DNA from: JBDHWG01 sp046328505
Lineage (GTDB): Bacteria; Chloroflexota; Anaerolineae; Epilineales; JAHCIE01
Assembly: GCA_046328505.1 (NCBI GenBank)
Contig: JAXLWL010000002.1
Span: 992,001 to 1,056,000 of the forward strand
Reading direction: 5' to 3'
DNA length: 64,000 nt
The position numbers and the translations under genes are program-made. Within the stretch, counting starts at the first letter, position 1. Each line of letters starts with the position of its first letter. Positions 40,037 through 47,890 of this stretch are shown one piece after another. The notes under the pieces are model-generated. The model was not told the DNA's origin. It was given only the letters and a program-made list of their open reading frames with translations, and ran no database searches.

Positions 40037-41407
40037 TTACCCCACGAACTCCTCTACGGTTGGCAGCAGGGACCGCGGAATGCGGGCGCGGATGCGCGTG
40101 CCGCGCGGCGTGTGCTCCTCTTCCTCAATTTCGCCACGCTCGTGGATGAGTGCGACGACATCGCCACGAGAGTACGGGACGGTGACGCTGACCGGCGCAA
40201 GGCGCTCGCTGAGCGCCTGCTCGACAGATTCCAGGAGCTGTTCAAAACCGACGCGCTTCTCCGCCGAGATCGGGACGCTGTCCGGGTGTGCCAGCAGGAA
40301 ATCCTGGAGACGCTCCTCCCCTAGCACCGCCGGCGGCATAATTTTCATCCCGAACTCCGTCTCGGTGCACGCCGGTTCGACCGCGCCGAGTCTGTCGATC
40401 TTGTTGACGGCGACAACGGTTGGGAAATGCTCTGTACCCAGCTCGGCGAGAATATCCTCGACCGTCTGCCATTGCTCCTCGACATTCTCTTGCGTTATGT
40501 CAACAACGTGCAGGATCACGTCGGCGGTCGTGATTTCTTCCAGCGTCGCACGAAACGACGCCACCAACTCGGTCGGCAGCTTCTGAATGAAACCGACCGT
40601 ATCGGTGAACAGAGCCTCTCGTCCGCCCGGCAAGCGCACGCGCCGCGTCGTCGGGTCCAATGTTGCGAAGAGCTTGTCCTCCGCGACGACGTTGGCGCCC
40701 GTGAGCGTATTGAGCAAAGTGGACTTGCCGGCATTGGTGTAGCCGACAATGGCGACCGTTGGGATGGCGGCGCGGCGCCGATGCCGGCGATGCAGCTCGC
40801 GCTGCTTGCGCACATCCTCCAGCTCGTGCTTCAGGCGGCTGATAATGCGGCCAATCTCGCGGCGGTCGACTTCTAGCTGAGTCTCGCCGGGTCCGCGAAG
40901 TCCGACGCCGCCAGCGCCCCCGCGGGCTGCACCCCCGCCCGTCTGCCGCGCCAGGTGGGTCCACATTCGCGTCAGGCGCGGCAAGCGGTACTCGTATTGC
41001 GCGAGCTCTACCTGGAGCTTTCCTTCGCGGGTGTGGGCATGTTGCGCAAAGATGTCTAGGATGAGGGCGGTTCGGTCCAGGACGAGGGCGTTGAGTGCGT
41101 CTTCTAGATTGCGCTGCTGTCCTGGCGAGAGCTCGTCGTCGAAGATGATCGTGTCTGCGTCAAGCTCGCGCTTGAGAAGCTCGATTTCCTCCACTTTTCC
41201 CTTGCCAACGTACGTCGCCGGGTTCGGATGATCTAGCTTTTGCGTCGTCTGCCCGACGACGTCCAGCCCGGCTGTGGAGGCGAGGGCGGCCAGCTCTTGC
41301 ATCGATTCTTCGAGGGTGAACAAAGGCTCAGTCTGTTTGACGTCTACGCCGACCAGGATAGCTTTCTGGCGCGGCATAGACGTGTTGTAATATCGGCTTT
41401 CTGCCAT
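40037..41407 (-). CDS. hflX: Ribosome-associated GTPase HflX
   Basis: A 456-residue protein. The N-terminal HflX domain includes HPNPATYVGKGKVEEIE and IIFDDELSPGQQRNLE, then VELAQYEYRLPRLTRMW and the Gly-rich GGAARGGAGGVGLRGPGE loop. The G domain has G1 VAIVGYTNAGKSTLLN, G3 in LFTDTVGFIQKLP and G4 VVAVNKIDRL. HflX splits or rescues stalled 70S ribosomes, notably in heat shock. The extra C-terminal region keeps VTVPYSRGDVVALIHERG. The start at 41407 has AGGAGA upstream. Repeats lie in its 5' region. Confidence 0.95.
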   Translation of the reverse strand: MAESRYYNTSMPRQKAILVGVDVKQTEPLFTLEESMQELAALASTAGLDVVGQTTQKLDHPNPATYVGKGKVEEIELLKRELDADTIIFDDELSPGQQRNLEDALNALVLDRTALILDIFAQHAHTREGKLQVELAQYEYRLPRLTRMWTHLARQTGGGAARGGAGGVGLRGPGETQLEVDRREIGRIISRLKHELEDVRKQRELHRRHRRRAAIPTVAIVGYTNAGKSTLLNTLTGANVVAEDKLFATLDPTTRRVRLPGGREALFTDTVGFIQKLPTELVASFRATLEEITTADVILHVVDITQENVEEQWQTVEDILAELGTEHFPTVVAVNKIDRLGAVEPACTETEFGMKIMPPAVLGEERLQDFLLAHPDSVPISAEKRVGFEQLLESVEQALSERLAPVSVTVPYSRGDVVALIHERGEIEEEEHTPRGTRIRARIPRSLLPTVEEFVG

Positions 41408-41432
41408 CTAACGGTAAGTCTCCTATGCTCCC

Positions 41433-41528
41433 ATTTCGGCGTAGTGGCGGCTGCGGCCGCTGCTCGACGGTCGCGGCGAGGCTGAAACCGCCACTACGAA
41501 ATACTCATGCACTACGAAATTCTCATGT
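41433..41528. repeat. Inverted and direct repeats upstream of hflX
   Basis: GTAGTGGCGG (41441-41450, preceded by ATTTC) pairs with CCGCCACTAC plus GAAAT (41488-41502). The right arm begins an 18-base tandem repeat: CACTACGAAATACTCATG, then CACTACGAAATTCTCATG, one mismatch (41492-41527). Confidence 0.7.
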
Positions 41529-41551
41529 CCCTGGCGATAGGCCGCTTCGAC

Positions 41552-42730
41552 CTATCCTGCGACGGGCGTCACGTCGAGCTTTTTGAGCCGGTGCATCGCC
41601 TCGATCAGATCTGCATCGTCCACGGCCAGTGAGGCGCGGAGATAACCTTCACCTTGGGGGCCATATTCTCGACCCGGCGTCAGCCAGACTCCAACCTGAT
41701 CAAGGGCATGGAACGCGAATTCGTCGTCGGCCCACCCCTCAGGAACTCTCGCCCACACGTAGAGGGTCGCCTTGGGCTTGTCCGCTGCCAGACCCGCTGC
41801 GTTCAGCCCATGCACCAATACATCACGCCGCGCTGAGTAGATGGCGTTCCGATCCTCCAGCCAGCTCTGGTCGCCCGTCAGCGCGGCTGCCGAGGCGTAC
41901 TGGATGGCGTTGGGAATGCCGGTGTCGACGTTGCTCTTGACGCGCTGCAGAGCTTCCAGTGCCTTCGCGTTGCCCGTCGCCATGCCAACGCGCCAGCCAG
42001 CCATGTTGTAGGTCTTGCTCAAGGAATTGAACTCGATCGCGATGTCCTTAGCTCCCGGGATCTGCAAGACGCTGGGTGCGACGTAGCCATCGTACGTCAG
42101 GTCGCAGTACGGGTTATCGAAGGCCAGCCAGATGTCGTGGCGCTTGCACCAATCCACGATTTGGGAAAGGGCGTCGAGGTCTGCGATCGCCCCGACCGGG
42201 TTGTTCGGGTAGTTGGCCCACAGCATCGTCGCCCGCGCCAGGACGGCGTCGGGGATGCTGTCGAGGTCGGGAAGCCATCCTCGCTCCGCGTTGAGGCGCA
42301 CCAGGTACGGCTCGGCGTCGACGAGAAGCGCGCCCATCTTGTACGCTGGGTAGCCGGGGTCGGGCACGAGAACAACGTCGCCGGCGCCCGCCCATGCCTG
42401 GGTTGCGTGAACCAGACCCTCTTTGGAGCCAATCAGCGGCACAACTTCGGTCTTGGGGTCGATAGTGACGCCGAAGCGCCGATCATAGTACGTAGCAACC
42501 GCTGTGCGAAGAGCGGGCAGGCCACTGTAGCTAGGGTAGCGGTGGTTCAAGGGGTTCTGCGCCGCCTCGGTGAGAATGTCAACGATCCACTGGGGCGTGG
42601 GAAGGTCTGGGCTACCGATACCCAGGTTTATGACGCGTTCGCCCTGGGCTTCGCGCGCGGCGATGCGCGCTCCTACCCGGGCAAACACGTACGGTGGGAC
42701 GTTATCCATCCGTTTGGCAAGTCTTGGCAT
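41552..42730 (-). CDS. Class I/II aminotransferase, LL-diaminopimelate aminotransferase-like
   Basis: A 392-residue PLP enzyme. VINLGIGSPDLPTP opens the fold, RYPSYSGLPALRTAVATYY and LIGSKEGLVHATQAW bind cofactor phosphate, LVPDPGYPAYKMGA, ANYPNNPVGA (Asn), and the Schiff-base Lys is in EFNSLSKTYNMAGWR. The arginine for the substrate carboxylate is in YLRASLAV. Sequence style matches DapL/AspC-like enzymes from Chloroflexota and archaea; DapL would make LL-diaminopimelate from tetrahydrodipicolinate for lysine or peptidoglycan. The specificity is an inference. A good promoter precedes it. Confidence 0.88.
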   Translation of the reverse strand: MPRLAKRMDNVPPYVFARVGARIAAREAQGERVINLGIGSPDLPTPQWIVDILTEAAQNPLNHRYPSYSGLPALRTAVATYYDRRFGVTIDPKTEVVPLIGSKEGLVHATQAWAGAGDVVLVPDPGYPAYKMGALLVDAEPYLVRLNAERGWLPDLDSIPDAVLARATMLWANYPNNPVGAIADLDALSQIVDWCKRHDIWLAFDNPYCDLTYDGYVAPSVLQIPGAKDIAIEFNSLSKTYNMAGWRVGMATGNAKALEALQRVKSNVDTGIPNAIQYASAAALTGDQSWLEDRNAIYSARRDVLVHGLNAAGLAADKPKATLYVWARVPEGWADDEFAFHALDQVGVWLTPGREYGPQGEGYLRASLAVDDADLIEAMHRLKKLDVTPVAG

Positions 42731-42761
42731 CCTCTTTCGCTCCTCGAAGTGATACCGTGCA

Positions 42762-42789
42762 ATTCTAGGCTGACGAGAAAGCCTGTCAA
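42762..42789 (-). promoter_or_regulatory. Promoter of the aminotransferase gene
   Basis: Minus strand: TTGACA (42784-42789), a 16-base spacer, TAGAAT (42762-42767). Confidence 0.7.
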
Positions 42790-42870
42790 ATCCCCTGTCC
42801 TCTTGTCTGGCCTAGCTTGCGCATCTCTTTTCTTCGTGGTATTTTACATCTGTGTCAACGTGTAGTCTTA

Positions 42871-42885
42871 TATGACTATGCGAAG
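42871..42885 (+). repeat. Intergenic motif, copy 2 (variant)
   Basis: TATGACTATGCGAAG. With flanks, GTGTAGTCTTATATGACTAT here parallels copy 1 read on its minus strand. It sits 22 bases before the start of the pyrimidine phosphorylase gene. Confidence 0.5.
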
Positions 42886-42906
42886 TTTTCTCAGGGAGAA
42901 TAGTCG

Positions 42907-44211
42907 ATGCGCGCCGTTGATATCATTGCTCGCAAACGTGACGGTTATGCCCTTACGACAGAAGAGATCGAATGGTTTATCGCTGAGTTCACGCAGGGCG
43001 CCATTCCCGACTACCAGGCCGCCGCGTGGCTCATGGCCGTTGTCCTCAGGGGCATGGACGACCGCGAAACAGTCGACCTCACCATGGCTATGGCCCGCTC
43101 CGGCCAGATGCTCGAGATAGACGGCGTTCACCATCCCGTCGTCGACAAGCACTCGACGGGGGGCGTCGGCGACAAGATTTCCCTCGTCGTCGCCCCGATG
43201 GTCGCTGCTACCGGCCTGGCCGTCGGCAAGATGTCGGGACGGGGTCTCGGGTTCAGCGGCGGTACCCTCGACAAGCTTGAGTCCTTCCACGGTTTCAATG
43301 TGGCCATGACCACGGAGCAATTCCTGCGCCAGTTGCGCGAGATTGGACTGGTCATCGCCGGCCAATCGGCGGACTTCGCGCCCGCTGATGGCAAGCTGTA
43401 TGCTCTACGCGACGTGACCGCAACCGTCGAAAGCCTGCCTCTGATTGCAAGTTCCATCATGAGCAAGAAGATTGCGGCGGGGGCGGATGCCATCGTCCTC
43501 GACGTGAAGGCGGGGCGCGGCGCATTCATGAAGACAGATGCAGCGGCGGCGACGCTGGCCGAGACGATGGTTCGCATCGGCCAGGGAGTCGGACGGCGCG
43601 TGGCCGCGGTCGTATCCGCGATGGATCAGCCGCTCGGGCAAGCGATCGGGAATGCGCTAGAAGTCAAAGAAGCGATTTCCACATTGAGGGGGGATGGGCC
43701 GCGCGATCTTCTCAGGCTCGCCTTGACCGTGGGCGCGTATATGCTGATTCTGGGCGAGCGTGCGAGCAGCGTTGCTGAAGCCGAGGAGGCGCTCATGGGG
43801 GCCATCGCCTCGGGCGCGGCCCTCGCCAAGCTGCGCGCTATGGTTGTCGCGCAGGGCGGGGATGGCGGTCAGATTGATAACCCGGATCTGCTGCCGGACG
43901 CGCCCGTTGTGCTCGCCGTGCCGTCCACCCAGTCGGGCTTCGTCTCCACTCTTGACCCTCTGGTCCTGGCGCTCATAGCCGTCGAGCTAGGCGCGGGACG
44001 GGCTCGCAAGAGCGATCCGATTGACCCCGGGGTCGGCCTGGTGGTCGGGCCAAAGGTCGGAGACAGGATTGCCGCCGGTGAGCCGCTGGCGCACATCCAC
44101 GCACGCACGGAAGGAGCGGCGCACAGAGCGGCCGAACGGGTTGCCGCGGCATTCGCGATTAGCTCCCACCCCGTTCAGCCGCCCAGGCTCGTACACCAGG
44201 TCATTACATGA
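42907..44211 (+). CDS. Pyrimidine-nucleoside / thymidine phosphorylase
   Basis: A 434-residue enzyme. The glycosyltransferase family 3 motif reads DKHSTGGVGDKISLVVAP (phosphate and nucleoside site) followed by KMSGRGLGFSGGTLDKLES, the signature of the family. IAGQSADFAPADGKLYALRD and ASSIMSKKIAAGADAIVLDVK are further blocks. It splits thymidine, uridine or deoxyuridine with phosphate for salvage. Lengths and motifs fit Pdp (434 residues) as well as DeoA. AGGGAGAA precedes ATG 42907. Confidence 0.93.
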   Translation: MRAVDIIARKRDGYALTTEEIEWFIAEFTQGAIPDYQAAAWLMAVVLRGMDDRETVDLTMAMARSGQMLEIDGVHHPVVDKHSTGGVGDKISLVVAPMVAATGLAVGKMSGRGLGFSGGTLDKLESFHGFNVAMTTEQFLRQLREIGLVIAGQSADFAPADGKLYALRDVTATVESLPLIASSIMSKKIAAGADAIVLDVKAGRGAFMKTDAAAATLAETMVRIGQGVGRRVAAVVSAMDQPLGQAIGNALEVKEAISTLRGDGPRDLLRLALTVGAYMLILGERASSVAEAEEALMGAIASGAALAKLRAMVVAQGGDGGQIDNPDLLPDAPVVLAVPSTQSGFVSTLDPLVLALIAVELGAGRARKSDPIDPGVGLVVGPKVGDRIAAGEPLAHIHARTEGAAHRAAERVAAAFAISSHPVQPPRLVHQVIT

Positions 44212-44235
44212 GAGGCGCTTCTGGCGCGTTAGAAC

Positions 44236-44862
44236 CTACTCCTTGATGAACTTGAACATCCCTGCGCCGCATACCGCGCACGTGCCTTTCAGGGCAGCGC
44301 GGTTCTTCGAGGTCACATACTGGGTTACCTGAATCATCGGGCGCTGTGTCTTGCACCGGACACAGTACGCTTCAACGCTGCCGTCAGGAATCGCGCCAGC
44401 CCCCGGCTCGGCTTCTACCACTTCATCCTCCGCGAAGCCGCTCGGCGGCGCCTCGTCGGGCGGGTGTGTGCCGTTCAGTTCGCCCACGCTGGGGCGGCTC
44501 GCCGCAGCAGGTAGCGGCAACTCGATCCGATCGTCCTCGGGCTCAGCCGTGTCGCTCGCGGCCGGGGTAACGATGCTCGCGTCACGGCCCGCTCCGCTCG
44601 GCGGCGCACTCTCGTCCTTTTTCAACGATCTCCCTCCTGGCAGCGTAATCTCGCCCTTAACGCCACCCTGTAACCCTTCTTCCGCTGTGGATGGCCGCAT
44701 CGAACCTGACAACGGCAGCACAATCCTGTCCTCACGAGCCTCTTCTTGCGCGGGAGGACGTGACAGCCGCGGCGATCGCGTCAGGCGGCGCCGCAGCAGC
44801 AACCAGCCGACTACGACGCCGATGAGAGCGCCAATCGCTACCCATCGCCAACTCTTAGCCAT
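44236..44862 (-). CDS. Membrane-anchored protein with C-terminal zinc ribbon (DUF5679-like)
   Basis: A 208-residue protein. One N-terminal helix (WVAIGALIGVVVGWLLL) is followed by a long low-complexity region in which DRIVLPLSG and DRIELPLPA repeat. The C-terminal ribbon is YCVRCKTQRPM...GTCAVCGAGMFKFIKE, two CxxC pairs as in DUF5679. The function is unknown. ATG 44862 follows GGAGGGG; an upstream in-frame start would lie in the glycosyltransferase gene, whose last 8 bases it overlaps. It ends the minus-strand operon that starts at alaS. Confidence 0.7.
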   Translation of the reverse strand: MAKSWRWVAIGALIGVVVGWLLLRRRLTRSPRLSRPPAQEEAREDRIVLPLSGSMRPSTAEEGLQGGVKGEITLPGGRSLKKDESAPPSGAGRDASIVTPAASDTAEPEDDRIELPLPAAASRPSVGELNGTHPPDEAPPSGFAEDEVVEAEPGAGAIPDGSVEAYCVRCKTQRPMIQVTQYVTSKNRAALKGTCAVCGAGMFKFIKE

Positions 44863-46087
44863 CTCGCCCCTCCTTGGTGGCATCTCGACACCAGTCGTCT
44901 TGTTCGCATTCTTTGACGACGCGTTCGTAGATGGCCTTTTTCTGCTGGGCCACGTGGGGCCAGCTAAACTGCTCAATCACGCGGCGATAGGCGTTCTCGA
45001 CGCGCGCCACGGACCAGTCCGGCCGCGACAGCGTGTGGATGACAGCCCACGCCAGCGAGTCCGGGTTGTTCGGCACTGCCAGAATACCCGTGACATGGTT
45101 CTCGACGACTTCAGTCAGGCCACCGACCGCGGATACGACAACAGGAACGCGGGCGGCCATTGCCTCGAGCGCAACAATGCCGAAGGGCTCGTACAGGCTC
45201 GGGAACGCCGCCACATCCGACACAACAAATAGCTTGTCGCGGTCCTCGTCATTGATGTAGCCGGTGAAGTAGAAACGCTGGCCGACGCCAAGGCGATCCG
45301 CCTGGAGACGCAGCTCATCGGCCATAGGCCCGCGGCCGGCGATCACGAACTTGGTCTTCGGCGAGTAGGTCAGGACCTGGGGCGACGCGGCGACGAGAAC
45401 CTGCAAGCCCTTCTCGTACACAACGCGGCCTACGTAGAAGACGATCGTCTCATCGTCGGCGGCGAACTGGCGGCGGAACTCGGTTAGCTCTGGGCGGCTC
45501 AAGCAGTCGTAGGGAGCCGTGCTCACGGCATTCGGGATGACGTCGAGCTTGTCGTTGCTGGTTCCGAAGAACGCTACCAACTCGTGAGCCATGAAGTAGC
45601 TTGTGACTATGACGCGCCAGGCTTCCTTGATCAGGTCGTCCTCAATCTCGTTGATCTTGCGTGACAGCTCGGACGGCAGCTCACCCTGGTAGCGGCCCCG
45701 TTCCGTGGCGTGAATCGTCACGAGTAGCGGGGCGTGCCAGAGATGCTTCAACTGCTTGGCGACGGAGGCGACGAGCCAGTCGTGAGCATGAATCAGGTCA
45801 ACCGGCCCGGTCCTGGCGATAATCTCTTCGGCCGCCCGCAACAGCTCGCCATTCATCGCCTCGGTGTCGCTCAGAAGGCTGCCGGTCCGTCCAGGTGAGA
45901 TCTCGATCCGATACACCGTGAGGCCTTCGGCCGGCGTCTCCTCCGGCACTCCACCGCGGTCGCGCGGCGTGACCAGCACAACCTCTATGCCGAGGGCGGC
46001 CAGGGCGTGGGACAGGCTTTCGACATGCTTTCCCAAGCCGCCCACCATATTGGGCGGATATTCCGCAGACAGCATTAGTATGCGCAT
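44855..46087 (-). CDS. Glycosyltransferase family 4 (glycogen synthase-like)
   Basis: A 410-residue GT-B enzyme. MLSAEYPPNMVGGLGKHV is the glycogen/starch synthase-type opening, with GGLG binding the donor. DLIHAHDWLVA, VIPNAVS, FVIAGRGPM and the C-terminal EPFGIVALEAMAARVPVV (E-x7-E) follow. It probably transfers a sugar from a nucleotide donor; glycogen, trehalose or cell-wall products are all possible. It starts three bases after the mltG gene. Confidence 0.88.
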   Translation of the reverse strand: MRILMLSAEYPPNMVGGLGKHVESLSHALAALGIEVVLVTPRDRGGVPEETPAEGLTVYRIEISPGRTGSLLSDTEAMNGELLRAAEEIIARTGPVDLIHAHDWLVASVAKQLKHLWHAPLLVTIHATERGRYQGELPSELSRKINEIEDDLIKEAWRVIVTSYFMAHELVAFFGTSNDKLDVIPNAVSTAPYDCLSRPELTEFRRQFAADDETIVFYVGRVVYEKGLQVLVAASPQVLTYSPKTKFVIAGRGPMADELRLQADRLGVGQRFYFTGYINDEDRDKLFVVSDVAAFPSLYEPFGIVALEAMAARVPVVVSAVGGLTEVVENHVTGILAVPNNPDSLAWAVIHTLSRPDWSVARVENAYRRVIEQFSWPHVAQQKKAIYERVVKECEQDDWCRDATKEGRDG

Positions 46088-46090
46088 AGC

Positions 46091-47311
46091 TTATTTCTGT
46101 GCGTTGACGTTGCGCACATGCTCCTCGAAGGTCTGGGCGAACACATGGGAGCCATCTTTCCGAGCGACGAAATAGAGATCCTGAGTCGGCGTAGGGTTGA
46201 GCGCGGCCCGGATGGCGTCGAGACCGGCGTTCGCGATCGGACCAGGCGGCAATCCAGGGTTGACGTACGTGTTCCACGACGAGTCAAACTTGTAGTCATC
46301 CGTAGTTAGTGGACGCCACCATGTTCCAAGGTCCTTGTCGAAGCCAAGGGCGTATTGGACGGTCGGATCGGCATCCAGCTTCATCCCCTGCTTCAAACGA
46401 TTTGCGTACACTCCGGCGATGTGGGGGCGCTCGTCGGCGACCTGGGCTTCGCGCTCGACAATCGATGCCAGGGCCAGAACTTTCTGCAGGCTCCCCAGTT
46501 CGCTCTTCGCCGCTGCTGCGCCTATGTCGGTGCCCGTCTTGTCACCAAAGTTCTGCAGCATTCGGTCAATGACAACTCGCGCCCCGCTCTTATTGACGTC
46601 GAAAGTGTACGTGTCGGGAAAGAGATACCCTTCCAGCCGTACCCCGTTGGCTCCGGCCGGCGGCAGGAAGGGGTAACTGAAGCCTTCGCCGGTTTGGACG
46701 AGCTTCATGAACTCGGTTTGGTCGACGAGACCACGGCTCGCCAGCAGCGCCGCAATTTCTTCGGCCCGCCAGCCTTCTGGAATCGTGACATTGACGGTCG
46801 AGGTGCGCCCCTGCTGCAGAGCTGCCGCGATTTCGCGCGGCGTCATCGTCTGGCGCAGATTGTATGTGCCAGCCTCGAGCTTGGTGTCCGTACCCTGTAC
46901 GCGAAGAAGCAGGCGGAACAGCGTTGCGTCCCTGACAAGGCCAAGCTGCTTCAGATTGTCCGCGACCGTGCCGGCCGCCTCGCCGCTCTTGACCTCGAAC
47001 TTGACAGGTGTCGGGTCCGTGCCGGCAGGGCGGTCCACATCACCAGACTGCAGGCTGATGAACAGGCGTCCCGCCAGGCTCTGCAGATCGCCCGAAGCGC
47101 CTGAATCACTCGGGGCGCCAGAAGAAGACGCGGTGGTGGCCGATCTGCCGCTCAGTCCGCGCCAGACCGTCACGCCCGCCGCGACAAACACCGCGAATAC
47201 GATGACCGCCAGGACCAGCGCCGTCAAGCGGCGCCACGGGCTCGTCTCACGTTCCTCGCGAGCGCGGTAGCCGGTCAGCCCGCGCGATTCGTTCTTGTCT
47301 CTCTTATTCAA
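46091..47311 (-). CDS. mltG: Endolytic murein transglycosylase MltG
   Basis: A 406-residue protein with a cytoplasmic tail, one helix (LTALVLAVIVFAVFVAAGVTVW), and a Ser/Ala-rich linker. A LysM-like part (FEVKSGEAAGTVADNLKQL) precedes the YceG catalytic domain, with the catalytic Glu in LASIVEREAQVADERPHIAG and VYANRLKQGMKLDADPTVQY after it. It cuts nascent glycan strands to set their length. It is part of the alaS-led operon between ruvX and a glycosyltransferase gene. Confidence 0.93.
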   Translation of the reverse strand: MNKRDKNESRGLTGYRAREERETSPWRRLTALVLAVIVFAVFVAAGVTVWRGLSGRSATTASSSGAPSDSGASGDLQSLAGRLFISLQSGDVDRPAGTDPTPVKFEVKSGEAAGTVADNLKQLGLVRDATLFRLLLRVQGTDTKLEAGTYNLRQTMTPREIAAALQQGRTSTVNVTIPEGWRAEEIAALLASRGLVDQTEFMKLVQTGEGFSYPFLPPAGANGVRLEGYLFPDTYTFDVNKSGARVVIDRMLQNFGDKTGTDIGAAAAKSELGSLQKVLALASIVEREAQVADERPHIAGVYANRLKQGMKLDADPTVQYALGFDKDLGTWWRPLTTDDYKFDSSWNTYVNPGLPPGPIANAGLDAIRAALNPTPTQDLYFVARKDGSHVFAQTFEEHVRNVNAQK

Positions 47312-47365
47312 CGTCTTCCTCTAAAGGATAAGTTCCGTCACCAGCCAACTCACCGGTGAGGAACT

Positions 47366-47890
47366 CTAGTCAGGGGGCAGCAACCCGAAGTCGCCGCGTT
47401 CTGCCCGCTCGTTGTCCATGAACTCTTGCAAGATGACGGCCGCCGCCACGGCATCCAGCCGCCCCTTCTGCTCCCTGGCCCGAACGCCCTGTGAGCTGAG
47501 AATCTCAGACGCTTGAACCGTCGACAGGCGCTCATCCCAGAGGAGCACAGGTTCGAGAATCTGCGCCTGGAGCCGCCGTGCGAACAATAGCACCGACTTG
47601 GCTTGGGAGCCAAGTGAGCCATCCATGTTCCGCGGCAGCCCGACGAGCACCGCCACAGGCGCGTGGGCGCGAACCAGGCGAATAATCTCATCGATCGCCT
47701 GACTCGTCGACCGCCGCTCGATCGTTGTTAGGCTCCGGGCCAGGAGGCGCAGTGGGTCGCTGGCCGCCACCCCGATCCGCTTGTTGCCGACATCCAGCGC
47801 CAGCACCACGCCCTGCGGAAGCTGCCGCCCTTCCGCCGCCATGCTCGCCGCCTGGGCTTCAAAGTCCTGCTCAGGCAGGTCGCTGCTCAC
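47366..47890 (-). CDS. ruvX: Putative pre-16S rRNA nuclease / Holliday junction resolvase-like RuvX (YqgF)
   Basis: A 174-residue RNase H-fold protein. VVLALDVGNKRIGVAASDP holds the first acidic residue and the family start, VLVGLPRNMDGS the second block, LLWDERLSTVQASEIL the third, and LDAVAAAVILQEFM the last Asp. A 25-residue N-terminal extension precedes the core. YqgF trims pre-16S rRNA. It overlaps the baseplate-J-like gene in an ATGA junction. Confidence 0.93.
   Translation of the reverse strand: MSSDLPEQDFEAQAASMAAEGRQLPQGVVLALDVGNKRIGVAASDPLRLLARSLTTIERRSTSQAIDEIIRLVRAHAPVAVLVGLPRNMDGSLGSQAKSVLLFARRLQAQILEPVLLWDERLSTVQASEILSSQGVRAREQKGRLDAVAAAVILQEFMDNERAERGDFGLLPPD

Noticed and set aside
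41488..41528. CRISPR-like tandem units near hflX
   Set aside because: Only two 18-base units directly adjoin, with no spacers.
44351..45232. 293-codon plus-strand frame opposite the zinc-ribbon and glycosyltransferase genes
   Set aside because: Ser/Ala/Pro low complexity; both minus-strand genes have clear motifs and ribosome binding sites.
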